This document shows, in pieces, positions 7,904 to 16,985 of a DNA stretch of 64,000 bases (within the stretch, counting starts at the first letter, position 1; each line of letters begins with the position of its first letter). The notes under the pieces are model-generated. The model ran no database searches. It had not been told where the DNA came from and saw only the letters and a list, made by a program, of their open reading frames with translations. The DNA comes from an uncultured Sulfitobacter sp. Its GTDB lineage: Bacteria > Pseudomonadota > Alphaproteobacteria > Rhodobacterales > Rhodobacteraceae. The DNA is taken from assembly GCF_947499945.1 (NCBI RefSeq), contig NZ_CANMQD010000001.1, positions 1-64,000 of the forward strand, in the 5' to 3' direction. The translations under genes were made by a program, and so were the position numbers.

Positions 7904-9205
7904 GTGTCATACCAGTTCATACATATCGAAACGTATTCAGAAGCCACCAAAAAGGTGAGCGGCACAGACGGGCATTTCAATTCCGCCGCGCAGGTTCTGG
8001 GGGAAGCGTTACGCGAGCCGGAATATTCTAAACATGTGGCAGAGCCAGGCCCGGTGTATAAAGTCGGTGGGACTATGTCTGTCCGGCAACTTCAAGAAAA
8101 ACGCACCACTATTCTGGAGGGCCTGCGCGAAACCGTAACCCGCACAGATGGCACGACATACACACGCAAACTGCGCAGTGATGCCGCGACGCTGTATACA
8201 GAAATCCATTCGCACCCCCTGCCCGCTGCCGATCTTCTGTCAGACAAGAAAGCGCATGGCTCTGATATAAGAGAATGGATCAACCTTGCGTTGGCTGATT
8301 TTACGGCCCGCATGCCGGATGACATTGATTGGTCTGCGGTGATGCATTTGGATGAGGGCTTTGTCCATTTCCACATCATTGCCATCAATACACACGACCC
8401 CAAACTGGACGCGAACAAACTACATGCTGGCAAGGTGGCTGCAGCAATGCTGCGTGATGAGTTGGATACCCCTACGGCCATTCCATCACTACCCAAGCCC
8501 GCGTTAGAAAAGCGCCCCAACAAGCCCAAGCAACCCCGCCCCTCTAAAAACCGCGAGACCCAGAAGAAGAACAAGATCAAACGAGAAGCACAATTGGCCG
8601 CGTGGGAGGTGACCTGCAAGGAGGTCGCAGCACGCAACGCTGACCTAATGACGCAATGGGAAGCCGAGAACGGTGAGCACCTCCAAGTGGCGCGCAAAAC
8701 GCGTGGCCCTATCCCAGAAAAAGAAGCCTATTCTGCAGCGTTAAAACAACTCCAAGACCAATACTATGAGAAGGTCGGCAAGCCTTGTGGTCTGTTGCGC
8801 GATGGTCCACGCAAGCAGCGCCTGTCTACTCAACAACACGCAGCGCAAAAAGCTGCAGCCAAGGATATGAAAAACAGCATCAAGGAGGTCAAAAGCAACT
8901 TGGTGCGCGCCGAAGACAATGCTGGGCACGCGTTAGACGTAAAAGAACGCTACTTGCAAAAAGAAGCCGAGCTGGACGCAGGAATCGCGGCAATGGATGA
9001 ACTGGTGACACAGATCGCGTCGGGAGACGCAGAAGTCACCGAGGACGTCATAATCATGAAGGACACGCCCACATTCATTGAACGCCTGTTTGGACCCAAG
9101 CCATCAAACACAAAAATCGGTAACTTATTTCGGAAATTTGTCAATCTCATCGGGCGCGTGAGCGAAAGCGAACAACGTGGGCCAGACCAGTCATCAAGGC
9201 CATGA
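7904..9205 (+). CDS. MobV/Pre-type relaxase (mobilisation protein)
   Basis: Protein of 433 residues starting at GTG 7904 after AGGAGC. The metal-binding motif HLDEGFVHFHII (around residues 150-160) matches the HxDE...PHxH signature of MobV/Pre relaxases, which nick oriT and pilot single-stranded DNA in mobilisation. The rest is basic and probably coiled coil, as is usual for the family C-terminus. The proline of the usual PHxH is replaced by V (VHFH). The candidate oriT lies just upstream. No type IV secretion or coupling-protein genes are in the window, so the element would depend on a helper. A second, different MobV-like gene is at 21437. Confidence 0.65.
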   Translation: MSYQFIHIETYSEATKKVSGTDGHFNSAAQVLGEALREPEYSKHVAEPGPVYKVGGTMSVRQLQEKRTTILEGLRETVTRTDGTTYTRKLRSDAATLYTEIHSHPLPAADLLSDKKAHGSDIREWINLALADFTARMPDDIDWSAVMHLDEGFVHFHIIAINTHDPKLDANKLHAGKVAAAMLRDELDTPTAIPSLPKPALEKRPNKPKQPRPSKNRETQKKNKIKREAQLAAWEVTCKEVAARNADLMTQWEAENGEHLQVARKTRGPIPEKEAYSAALKQLQDQYYEKVGKPCGLLRDGPRKQRLSTQQHAAQKAAAKDMKNSIKEVKSNLVRAEDNAGHALDVKERYLQKEAELDAGIAAMDELVTQIASGDAEVTEDVIIMKDTPTFIERLFGPKPSNTKIGNLFRKFVNLIGRVSESEQRGPDQSSRP

Positions 9206-9502
9206 CTGTTCAATACGGAAAGGCCATCATATTCCCAATGACACGAACGGCCCTAAGCCGACCTCTAAGACCTGCTCAAGATGCCGCTGTGCAGCCCATC
9301 ATTGCTATCATTCGTACAGAGCGCAGCGTTTTGACCGGTGAAACGGCGATGCGCGAATTTTACTACCGTTCAACTCAACGAAACCAAAAGTCACTCTGCA
9401 ACCATTCCAAACATTTCAGTCTCGTATGGATTTGATCATGCGCTCAATCCGGATCTCTTCGTGCCTTCAGTCAGTATAAAAAACAGCCGAAAGAACAATC
9501 AT

Positions 9503-10429
9503 CTAAAATACAACTCTGTTCATTTGACGCGTAATAAAATCGGCGCTGATGACACGTCCATATCGAGATTCCATTCCACCGCGAACGACTATGCCAAGCC
9601 ATTTCACTCGGAAAACCCCATTTTCACGAACAACCTCGAATACAGGAGAGCCGCTCATACCGTCTTCAATATATCGATCCTCCGCGACGGTACGAATAAC
9701 ATAGACGTCATCCGTTGTTGTCTTTTCGACCAGCTCTACAAAACTTGACACGAGGAGTAAGTCAACTTCGCCCATATAGTAATCAACGTTCTGAAGTCTG
9801 GTCGGATAGCCCAGGTTTAGGGCAACTTTTCCGACTGATGCGGTAACCCCAGTGTTTTCGTTAACCTCGAAAAACTGAGAAGTTAGCGTTCGGTATGGGT
9901 ATTTTGATGGTTCAAACTCATAAATGACAAAATCAAGGTTGTCTTCACGCTCGTCTTGATCGGTGGTCTCGACAGTCCACATGATGCTTGGAGTAATCAC
10001 CGACTGCCCAGGATCGCACACGATCCCAACTTGGCCCTCGCTTCCAAGTTTTCGCTGATGCTCGGTAGAGATAACAAAGTATCGCCCGCGATATTTTATT
10101 CCCGACGCACTACCAATATGCTGGAACTGATAAACTTCATCATCATTACAACTGACAAACCGCTGGGCGTACCGGCCAAGGTGCATTTGAAGCTCTTTCG
10201 GACGAACCCAGAGTGAACCAATTTGGATCGCCGTTTCCAGCGCGTATCCAGTAATTCCAAAGTGCTTGAGTAAGTTGATATTACCTTGCAACGTATGTTC
10301 CCTTAGAGGCGAAGAAATGCGCACCACATTTCTTGAACTTCGCCAGCGGTTAAATTCGCATACATCTTGAGGGGCCACTACCTCAAACTTGCGGTCGTCG
10401 GTGAAAGTAAGCAACCTAGATTGGATCAA
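9503..10429 (-). CDS. Trypsin-like (S1-fold) serine protease
   Basis: Protein of 308 residues. A catalytic triad can be proposed: H in YFVISTEHQ (about residue 123), D in DNLDFVIYEF (about 165) and S in the GMSGSPVFEV motif, which matches the GxSGSP hallmark of chymotrypsin/HtrA-fold peptidases, followed by WLGIVVRGG. There is no signal peptide, so it acts in the cytoplasm. The only usable start is a TTG at 10429, because an in-frame stop lies eight codons upstream; the start is therefore uncertain. It is on the same strand as the restriction-modification genes that follow at 10637 and within a defence island, which suggests but does not prove a defence effector role. Confidence 0.6.
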   Translation of the reverse strand: MIQSRLLTFTDDRKFEVVAPQDVCEFNRWRSSRNVVRISSPLREHTLQGNINLLKHFGITGYALETAIQIGSLWVRPKELQMHLGRYAQRFVSCNDDEVYQFQHIGSASGIKYRGRYFVISTEHQRKLGSEGQVGIVCDPGQSVITPSIMWTVETTDQDEREDNLDFVIYEFEPSKYPYRTLTSQFFEVNENTGVTASVGKVALNLGYPTRLQNVDYYMGEVDLLLVSSFVELVEKTTTDDVYVIRTVAEDRYIEDGMSGSPVFEVVRENGVFRVKWLGIVVRGGMESRYGRVISADFITRQMNRVVF

Positions 10430-10636
10430 TCGCCGAGCCCATGAATGGAGCTACAACGCAGAACAATAATATCGCGTTCAGGATGAACATTAACGCCACC
10501 GAAAGCCGACATTCGATGCGCGTCGCACCAAAGTCTGCTTTTCCATCGTAGCCCCTGTTCTGCTCATTTTTATGACATCAAAGCCAGCCTATCCAACCCA
10601 CACGATTCTTCCAATGGCAGTTGCTCGAACCCGCGC

Positions 10637-11173
10637 TCAGTTCAGGAACTTTTCATGGTAATCCGAAAGCCGCGCAATATGCGCCGACAGAGACCGTTTG
10701 AGGTGCGGTGCATCTTTCACGGTCAGGATATAGTCCACCAATCGAAGATATTGCGAGATTTGTCGCGGCAAGCGCACCGAGGGGACTAACCGGTTCACAC
10801 GTTCGTCCTCCTCGATTACCTGAACGATGCTCTTATCAGGGAGGTCGGGCAAATGGCCTGCCGTCAAAGTTTTGCCGTTCATAAGAGGTTTCTGCGCATC
10901 GAAGACTGCGAACAGATGACCCTCCAACGCTGGAATTTGCGTCACATCAGCGACAGGCCAAGCCCAGACAAAGGCGATCTCCCAAACATCAATCTGGCGG
11001 TTCGCGATGATGTCAGAGCGTGCCGAAGTCAGATGCCTCCGCACCCGCGTCCGTATGCCATCGACCGATTGACCGATGTAAATCGGCACCCCGTCCAGAT
11101 CACATAGCGCGTAAACGCCCGTCTCATCAGTGAGGTTCTTCAAAGCGGCGGTGCGGAAATCCTGCGGGGTCAT
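10637..11173 (-). CDS. GIY-YIG family restriction endonuclease
   Basis: Protein of 178 residues starting at ATG 11173, whose ATGA overlaps the stop of the methyltransferase gene. That tight coupling decides the start over an upstream ATG at 11227. The GIY-YIG motif reads GVYALCDLDGVPIYIGQS, followed by R-x-R in IRTRVRRHL and E in PALEGHLF, the expected catalytic arginine and metal-binding glutamate. With the adjacent cytosine-5 methyltransferase it makes a type II restriction-modification pair, comparable in layout to GIY-YIG enzymes such as Eco29kI. The recognition sequence cannot be read from the protein. Confidence 0.72.
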   Translation of the reverse strand: MTPQDFRTAALKNLTDETGVYALCDLDGVPIYIGQSVDGIRTRVRRHLTSARSDIIANRQIDVWEIAFVWAWPVADVTQIPALEGHLFAVFDAQKPLMNGKTLTAGHLPDLPDKSIVQVIEEDERVNRLVPSVRLPRQISQYLRLVDYILTVKDAPHLKRSLSAHIARLSDYHEKFLN

Positions 11174-12324
11174 GCGACAACGCTCAGCTGTTGGCCGCAT
11201 AACAAAGGGGTGATTAACGTCTTGCACAGGTGAGCGACGACAGGCACCGCGACCCCGTCGCCGGCAAGTTTGTACGCGGCATTGTAGTTGTCAGGCAGGA
11301 TGTAACTCTCAGGCAGCCCCATCAACCGCGCAACCTCACGGCGCGATAGCAATCGTGCTTTTGTCTCGTTACCTTTGACGAAAACTACAATCTGACGTGA
11401 CGAACCACCAGCCGGTGTTCGCAAACACCCCGCGATCCCGTCATTGCGCAGCTCAGCACGTTGAATAGTTTTCCCATCCGGGCCCGGGCGCCCCCGTTTG
11501 TATACGGTACCAATCGACCAACCCCGTCCCTTACGAAGCTCATCGAGCTTAGCACGGGAAGGTGGTGACATCAGGTTCAACATCGCATCGACTTGTTTAG
11601 CCGACTGCCAAGGTTGCTGCGTGCGTGGCTCAATCAAGTCTTGTAAGGTTTGGGTCCGCGAAGGCAGCAATCCGATGTCCCACCACACCCAGGACTGCGC
11701 AAAACTGCGCGGTTGGCGAGCGACGAAATCGCGGATCGCTTTGGAATGGTACTCGGGGTTCGGCACGCTCGCCTTCAGGTTGGGTGTCAAGGGCGCGTCG
11801 GCGCGGACGGCCACCACAAACAAGCGCGGGCGACTTTGTGGCAGAAAATGCTTGGCATCCAAACTCAAGGCACCTACTTGGTAGCCGCGAGTGGTCAGGC
11901 TTCTCAATACATAGCCAAAGTCGCGGCCCTTGTTGCGGGTGATCAGCCCAGCGACGTTCTCGAAACAGATCAACTTCGGAGTACGGCCCAAGGCCATTGA
12001 GCGGCCTAGAACGTCGATCCAATCCTTAAAAACGCCGGATCGTTCACCGTTTAAGCCCTGCCCATTGCCCGCCAGTGAGAAATCCTGACAAGGCGACGAG
12101 GCCCACCACATATCAACGTCGGGCAAAGCCACATCCGGCAGCTTGGCAACGTCGCCTTCATACAAGTGATCACCGCCCCAGTTGGTCCGGTACGTGGCAC
12201 ATTTTGCTGGGTCGATATCATTTGCAAAGGTGCAGGTGAGCGCCTCTCCAAGTCCCGCACGCGCCATACCTCCACCCGCGAAGAATTCGGCAAAAGTTGG
12301 ATTTTGGGCAGGTGTGTTTATCAT
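11170..12324 (-). CDS. DNA (cytosine-5-)-methyltransferase of a type II R-M system
   Basis: Protein of 384 residues with all landmark motifs in order: motif I FAEFFAGGGMARAGLG (AdoMet binding), motif IV SSPCQDFS with the catalytic cysteine, motif VI CFENVAGL, motif VIII QSRPRLFVVAV, a variable target-recognition region, and motif X GDGVAVPVVAHL. It protects the host by methylating the site cut by the GIY-YIG enzyme whose start codon overlaps its stop. Its own ATG (12324) overlaps the stop of a 78-residue reading frame upstream, so all three may be translated in series. No C-protein-like regulator is recognised with certainty. Confidence 0.88.
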   Translation of the reverse strand: MINTPAQNPTFAEFFAGGGMARAGLGEALTCTFANDIDPAKCATYRTNWGGDHLYEGDVAKLPDVALPDVDMWWASSPCQDFSLAGNGQGLNGERSGVFKDWIDVLGRSMALGRTPKLICFENVAGLITRNKGRDFGYVLRSLTTRGYQVGALSLDAKHFLPQSRPRLFVVAVRADAPLTPNLKASVPNPEYHSKAIRDFVARQPRSFAQSWVWWDIGLLPSRTQTLQDLIEPRTQQPWQSAKQVDAMLNLMSPPSRAKLDELRKGRGWSIGTVYKRGRPGPDGKTIQRAELRNDGIAGCLRTPAGGSSRQIVVFVKGNETKARLLSRREVARLMGLPESYILPDNYNAAYKLAGDGVAVPVVAHLCKTLITPLLCGQQLSVVA

Positions 12325-12557
12325 GTGCGCAAAGTTATGCGATCCTGTGAAGAAGGTCTACCAATCCCGCGCAAAATTACTGAATCTCGCTCGTCGGACT
12401 GGTCAAACAGTATATCAAGAGTCTGGCGTACGGTAAAAGCCGTTCGACAGATTGTATCTGATGTTGATGCACTCTGCGCCGCAAGTCGTTGGGGTGTACC
12501 ACCATCCAAAACGATCCGCGTCACTATATTGGCGGAGATTGCGGCCATCGGATACAA
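12321..12557 (-). CDS. Small 78-residue protein translationally coupled to the methyltransferase
   Basis: An unrecognised short frame that ends in TGA overlapping the methyltransferase ATG (ATGA). It is basic overall and has a possible helical middle (ASTSDTICRTAFTVRQTLDILF). Its position and size would fit an R-M controller, but no clear helix-turn-helix can be defined. It may be a leader frame that provides translational coupling, or chance. The stop/start overlap is the main support. Confidence 0.35.
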   Translation of the reverse strand: MYPMAAISANIVTRIVLDGGTPQRLAAQSASTSDTICRTAFTVRQTLDILFDQSDERDSVILRGIGRPSSQDRITLRT

Positions 12558-12747
12558 TGCAGCATCCGTTACAAAATCATCAGGTGGCTTGCTGCGAACG
12601 GCCTACTTCTGCCCTTGAGAACTTCTTAAAATGCTGCGGCGTGGCGCTCAACGTCTTGCAGAGAAAACTGAAAATGGCGGTTTGGCCTTCTCACCGCAGA
12701 ATGACCGGTATACTCAAGCCTAAGTTGTATTTTTTTGGATTTGCTCG

Positions 12748-14772
12748 ATGTATATTAGAGAATTACGTCTCAAGAACTTTCGTTGTTTTGGATCAAAGGA
12801 GGAAGTCATCATTCTTGATCCAGAGATGACCGCTTTCATTGGAGATAATGGAAGCGGTAAAACGACCGTCTTAAAAGCCCTTCAAAGGATTTTCGGCAGC
12901 ACATCCGCCGAGCGAAGTCTGAGACGAGATGACGTCCACTTTGGCGCTGGTGAAGTTCCCGGTCCAGCTGCCCAAAGCGACGATACGAAAGCTATCCTCC
13001 TTGTAACCAGCAGGGAAGTTTACATTGAAGCCATAATAGACTTCCCCGAGCTGGTTAACCCGGTTGACGCGCCGTCCGGCAGCGCACTTGATGTCTCTGT
13101 CGAAACATTCCACGCAATGTCATGTGCCGGACCAGGAAGCCCCCTACAGGCCAGAATCAGGCTTGAGGCCAATTGGGAGTTCGGGATCGATGAAGACGAC
13201 ATTGACCAAAAAATCTATTGGATTACCACCACTGAAGATGTTCCCTTTGGTGACGACGACATTGCCAAAATTCCTATGCCTGCGGCGCAACGCAGGCGGA
13301 TCCAGCTGAAGTACTTACCTGCAACGCGAAATAACTCTGCTGTGGTTAAGAGCGCTATGAAAGAGCTTCTCGTTTGGCTTGAAAAATTTGGAGATCTATC
13401 CTCTGGGAAACAGCAACTTGAAATCCAGAGAACCGAGTTGCAAAAAATATTTAACGATCTCCCTGCCGTTAATGGGGTTGTTAGCGAGCTATCAAAAAAC
13501 TGGGGCGAGCTGTTCAAGGGTGAATTATATTCGGAGGCCAAGCTTAGCATATTGGCACAAGAAATTCACAAGGCCCTTCGCGATCTGACTTTGAAACTGA
13601 GCCCTTCGGAAACCGGTGCAGAATATGCAATCGAGGACCTGAGTGAAGGTCAGGCATCACTTCTATACATCTCTATTGTCGCAAGTATCATTCAGCTAAA
13701 TGAACGCCATATTGGTAAGTCTGTTGAAGGCTATCGTGATGTCCCGGAACTTAAACCTTGGCTGACAATCATTGCCCTTGAAGAACCCGAGAACCATCTA
13801 TCGCCGTTTTACTTGTCTCGAATGATAGCACTGATGTCCTCCTTGTGCGCGAGTGATAGCGCAATGGGAATATTGACGTCGCATTCTGCAGGAGCCATTC
13901 GGAGGGTCAAACCCGAAAAAATCCGCTACATGCGGCATGATGAACAAAAGCGAGTGTCATATGCGAACAGTATAACCCTACCGGCCAAGACCGACGAAAA
14001 ATACAAGTACATTTACGAAGCCGTGCGCTCAAACCCCGAGCTGTATTTCGCGAAGCTGGTTGTGTTGGGTGAAGGTCGTTCCGAAGAAATAGTAATTCCA
14101 AAATTGGCAAAAGCATTTGATCCTCAACTGGATTTGGATCCTGCGTTTGTTGCATTCGTTCCTTTGGGCGGTCGCCATGTGAATCACTTTTGGAAGCTCC
14201 TAAATGATCTCAATATCCCTCATGTGACCTTGCTCGATTATGATTTAGGACGACATAATGCGGGGCCGTTGAGGCTTAAGTATGTGACAGATCAGTTGTT
14301 ATCAATCGGTACCGAGAGTCCTTTTGATAAGCTCAAAAACGCTGCAGCTTGGAGAGGCTTGGGTAGGACTGAGCTAAACAAACGATACCAATGGGCAAAA
14401 GAGAATGGCGTGCATTTTTCGCTCCATCTCGATCTTGACATGATGATGTTGAAGGCGTTTCCAGAACAGTATCAATCTATTTCAAGAATCAAAGATGTGT
14501 CTGAACTTGATGCAGATGATTACGTAGAGAGTGTATTTGGAAAATCTGGAAATGGTCTAACCGACTATAAAAAGAGTTCCCCAACCGCTACGGAATTAGC
14601 CATTTACGACGACTTGTTCAAAAAAGGGAGCAAGCCGATTTCGCATATCGAAGCGATTGCATTATTGACTGACGAAGAGCTAAAGGCACAATGCCCCAAG
14701 CCACTTCAAAGACTTTTCGAAGACTGTGCCGCTCGCCTGGGGATTGACCTGAGCCCCGAGGCTTCCGAATGA
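12748..14772 (+). CDS. gajA: Gabija-like GajA: OLD-family ATPase with TOPRIM nuclease domain
   Basis: Protein of 674 residues. The ABC-type ATPase half has Walker A GDNGSGKT (32-39), a signature-like LSEGQASLL and Walker B ALEEPENHLSP. The C-terminal TOPRIM domain has E442 (LGEGRSEE) and D497-x-D499 (LDYDLG). This OLD-nuclease layout, followed by an overlapping UvrD-type helicase gene, is the defining pair of the Gabija anti-phage system, in which GajA nicks DNA when nucleotide levels fall. It is longer than the founding GajA. The start ATG at 12748 fits the family beginning MYIRELRLKNFRCF. Codon use is more AT-rich than the flanking chromosome, consistent with acquisition. Confidence 0.8.
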   Translation: MYIRELRLKNFRCFGSKEEVIILDPEMTAFIGDNGSGKTTVLKALQRIFGSTSAERSLRRDDVHFGAGEVPGPAAQSDDTKAILLVTSREVYIEAIIDFPELVNPVDAPSGSALDVSVETFHAMSCAGPGSPLQARIRLEANWEFGIDEDDIDQKIYWITTTEDVPFGDDDIAKIPMPAAQRRRIQLKYLPATRNNSAVVKSAMKELLVWLEKFGDLSSGKQQLEIQRTELQKIFNDLPAVNGVVSELSKNWGELFKGELYSEAKLSILAQEIHKALRDLTLKLSPSETGAEYAIEDLSEGQASLLYISIVASIIQLNERHIGKSVEGYRDVPELKPWLTIIALEEPENHLSPFYLSRMIALMSSLCASDSAMGILTSHSAGAIRRVKPEKIRYMRHDEQKRVSYANSITLPAKTDEKYKYIYEAVRSNPELYFAKLVVLGEGRSEEIVIPKLAKAFDPQLDLDPAFVAFVPLGGRHVNHFWKLLNDLNIPHVTLLDYDLGRHNAGPLRLKYVTDQLLSIGTESPFDKLKNAAAWRGLGRTELNKRYQWAKENGVHFSLHLDLDMMMLKAFPEQYQSISRIKDVSELDADDYVESVFGKSGNGLTDYKKSSPTATELAIYDDLFKKGSKPISHIEAIALLTDEELKAQCPKPLQRLFEDCAARLGIDLSPEASE

Positions 14773-16655
14773 GGTTCGTTTTGCCAAATGAATGGTGCCC
14801 AAGCGATGGCATCCAACTCGATCGAGACAGTTTAGATGTCGTTCGCAGTCCGATATCCCAAGCTGTTCAAGCAGGTCCAGGAGCCGGGAAAACAGAACTA
14901 CTGGCACAAAGAGCAGCATTTCTATTGCAGACGAATACCTGTCCCGCACCAATGAAAATTTTGGCCATTAGTTTTAAGCGAGACGCTGCAAAAAACTTGA
15001 AGGAGCGTGTAGCAAAAAGAGTGGGGTCAGAGCTTTCGGGACGTTTCGATTCTTATACCTTTGACGCGTTTGCAAAAGGAATTTTGGACCGCTTTCGTGA
15101 GGGTTTGCCCGACTGGGTTCAGCCCGATCGCAACTACGAAGTTGCGTTTCCAGACTGGCGAATATGGAAAGAATTTGGTGACCGGCCCAACCTGAAGGCA
15201 CCCTTTAGTCAGGAAACCTTTCATCAAGACACTGTGAAAAATAGTCACGCTTACTTGGGCAGCGCGCCATCACCTTTTCCAATGAGAAGACCGGAGCCAG
15301 TATCAGCCGTAGAAGCAATGACTCTTAGCTGGTGGTCAAGTCAGCTCTCAAGAACCCCTCAAACGCTTACTTTTGATATGGTTAAGGCGCTTGCGCATAC
15401 AATTATCCACCTCAACCCGCCTATCAAGAGTGCGTTCCTAAACAGTTACACCCACGTATTTCTGGATGAGTTTCAAGATACAACCTTACCGCAGTACGCC
15501 TTGCTGAAGGAAATATTTGGTGGATCGAAGTCAATTTTGACTGCAGTTGGAGACAACAAACAACTGATTATGACATTTGCAGGAGCGACAAGTGAACGAT
15601 TTCGGCAGTTCTCGACTGATTTCAACGCTCAGGATGTAGCCCTAGCATCCAACTTTAGATCCAATCAGCGGATCGTGGATATTGTGAATTCAATGGCAAA
15701 GGCAATTGTGCCCGATTCAATCACTGTCAATTGTTCGAAAACGGCTGATCCAATTCCAACCGTTTCTGATGGCATAGTAGTTTTTCCAAGCGATGATGAT
15801 GAGCGCAAGGGTCTTGCTGAATTCATCCTTCGCGAGATCAAAAATGGCTGTTTGAATGCCAATGATTTTATTATTTTGGTCAGGCAAAAGGCGGATGAAC
15901 ACGAGAATGATGGCCTTAGAGCAGCTTTTGAAAAAGAAGGCTTAGCGCTCAGAAATGAAGCGCGAACCATCGGTGAAAGTGGTATTTCGTTACAGGATCT
16001 ATCTTCAGAACCATTGGCCCAAGCAGTTGTTCTGTTTATTCAAGTTGCAACCGGTGATCGTCGATATCGGGCCTATCCCGATCTCGTTCAACTGATGTCT
16101 ACTTCGCATGGCTCAATGGGTGAACGAAGCGCAGAGCAGTTTGGACTTGAGCAAATATTGCGAAAGGCGACAAAGGCGTTTCATGAGTTAGCCACGTCAT
16201 CCGATGGCTCATTCTCTTGGGATGTCATGGTCAATTTGATCACAATGCAACTCGGAGAGGACAAGCTTCGTAGGTTAGCCCAAGAATATAAGAACCCTAA
16301 ACGGGTTTCCAAAATCAAAAACGGCATCTCAGCATTTCTTGCTGAATGTTCAGAGGGAGCTAAAACTTGGCAGGAAGTTATCGATAGGTATCAAGGCATC
16401 AATCAGGTTCGCCTGATGACAGTTCATAAAAGTAAAGGACTGGAGGCGCACACGATCATTTTCTTCTCCCTAAAGGATCGCTCATTTTACTATAAAGCGG
16501 ATATAGATGAAGAAGCACTGGCATTTTTTGTCGCTGTATCCCGGGCAGAGCAAAGAGTGTTTTTTACAAGAGGTCGCGGCGGGATCGTAAAATTGAAGCC
16601 GCTCTATGAGCTACTGACACAGGCCGGCGTTCCAAACATCCTTGAATTTCCATAG
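14769..16655 (+). CDS. gajB: Gabija-like GajB: UvrD/Rep-type superfamily 1 helicase
   Basis: Protein of 628 residues. Motifs: Walker A AGPGAGKTE (35-43), motif Ia-like LAISFKRDAAKNLKERV, Walker B FLDEFQDT, motif III-like AVGDNKQLI, LASNFRSNQRI (motif IV region), TVHKSKGLEA (motif V) and FFVAVSRAEQRVFF (motif VI). Its ATG overlaps the gajA stop (ATGA), so the two proteins are made together, as in Gabija loci where GajB senses DNA ends and works with GajA. It is longer than the reference GajB, and a generic OLD nuclease/helicase pair is the alternative name. Like gajA it is AT-rich for this window. Confidence 0.8.
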   Translation: MRFVLPNEWCPSDGIQLDRDSLDVVRSPISQAVQAGPGAGKTELLAQRAAFLLQTNTCPAPMKILAISFKRDAAKNLKERVAKRVGSELSGRFDSYTFDAFAKGILDRFREGLPDWVQPDRNYEVAFPDWRIWKEFGDRPNLKAPFSQETFHQDTVKNSHAYLGSAPSPFPMRRPEPVSAVEAMTLSWWSSQLSRTPQTLTFDMVKALAHTIIHLNPPIKSAFLNSYTHVFLDEFQDTTLPQYALLKEIFGGSKSILTAVGDNKQLIMTFAGATSERFRQFSTDFNAQDVALASNFRSNQRIVDIVNSMAKAIVPDSITVNCSKTADPIPTVSDGIVVFPSDDDERKGLAEFILREIKNGCLNANDFIILVRQKADEHENDGLRAAFEKEGLALRNEARTIGESGISLQDLSSEPLAQAVVLFIQVATGDRRYRAYPDLVQLMSTSHGSMGERSAEQFGLEQILRKATKAFHELATSSDGSFSWDVMVNLITMQLGEDKLRRLAQEYKNPKRVSKIKNGISAFLAECSEGAKTWQEVIDRYQGINQVRLMTVHKSKGLEAHTIIFFSLKDRSFYYKADIDEEALAFFVAVSRAEQRVFFTRGRGGIVKLKPLYELLTQAGVPNILEFP

Positions 16656-16852
16656 AGGGGGCGAATTCTTACCCCGCCGACTGTATTTTGCGCCAGCAGC
16701 GAAAGTCTGATTTCCGCCCGTCATGTCGACTTCTCTTGCTTGCCTCAATACCGAATGTGTCATACTGAATAGTCATATATTCACTTTCACGACACCGAAG
16801 AGACTTGAAATAACAAAGCAACATCAGGCACTTATGAGATGTTAGCTCCGAC

Positions 16853-16872
16853 CCCTACCGTCGGAGCCATTT
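16853..16872 (+). repeat. att-like direct repeat, copy 1 (left end of integrase element)
   Basis: Core CCCTACCGTCGGAGCCATTT, repeated in the same orientation at 23220-23240 and, with one change, at 36871-36891. In this copy the flanks make a 7-bp hairpin (CTCCGAC...GTCGGAG, 16846-16866). The integrase gene begins 114 bp downstream, the usual layout for attL plus int. Confidence 0.65.
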
Positions 16873-16915
16873 CCCTCATAAGCACTTGTTATATAAGCCC
16901 TTATGAGGGAAATGG
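16867..16915. repeat. Perfect 16-bp inverted repeat upstream of the integrase
   Basis: CCATTTCCCTCATAAG (16867-16882) and its exact complement CTTATGAGGGAAATGG (16900-16915) flank a 17-base spacer. It overlaps the end of the att core. CTTATGAG also occurs at about 16831 and 23191, beside att-like sites, so these may be integrase or excisionase binding sites; autoregulation of int is another possibility. Confidence 0.5.
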
Positions 16916-16985
16916 TCTTTAACTGCGGCACCGCAGTGTTCCACCACCTCAGCCATTTGCGTTCCATCCGTTTTTAGAGAACGGA

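Larger units (their letters stand above)
16656..16985. other. Left-end region of integrative element
   Basis: No gene is visible. It contains one degenerate intergenic repeat (about 16697-16720), the att-like core (16853-16872), a long inverted repeat (16867-16915), and the motif CTTATGAG on both sides of the core. The sequence ACTGCGGCACCGC at about 16922 also occurs next to the second att-like site (about 23141). Confidence 0.5.

Noticed and set aside
12166-12618. Plus-strand frame of 150 codons between the methyltransferase and gajA
   Set aside because: Its first half is antisense to the methyltransferase N-terminus and it shows no motif or ribosome-binding site.
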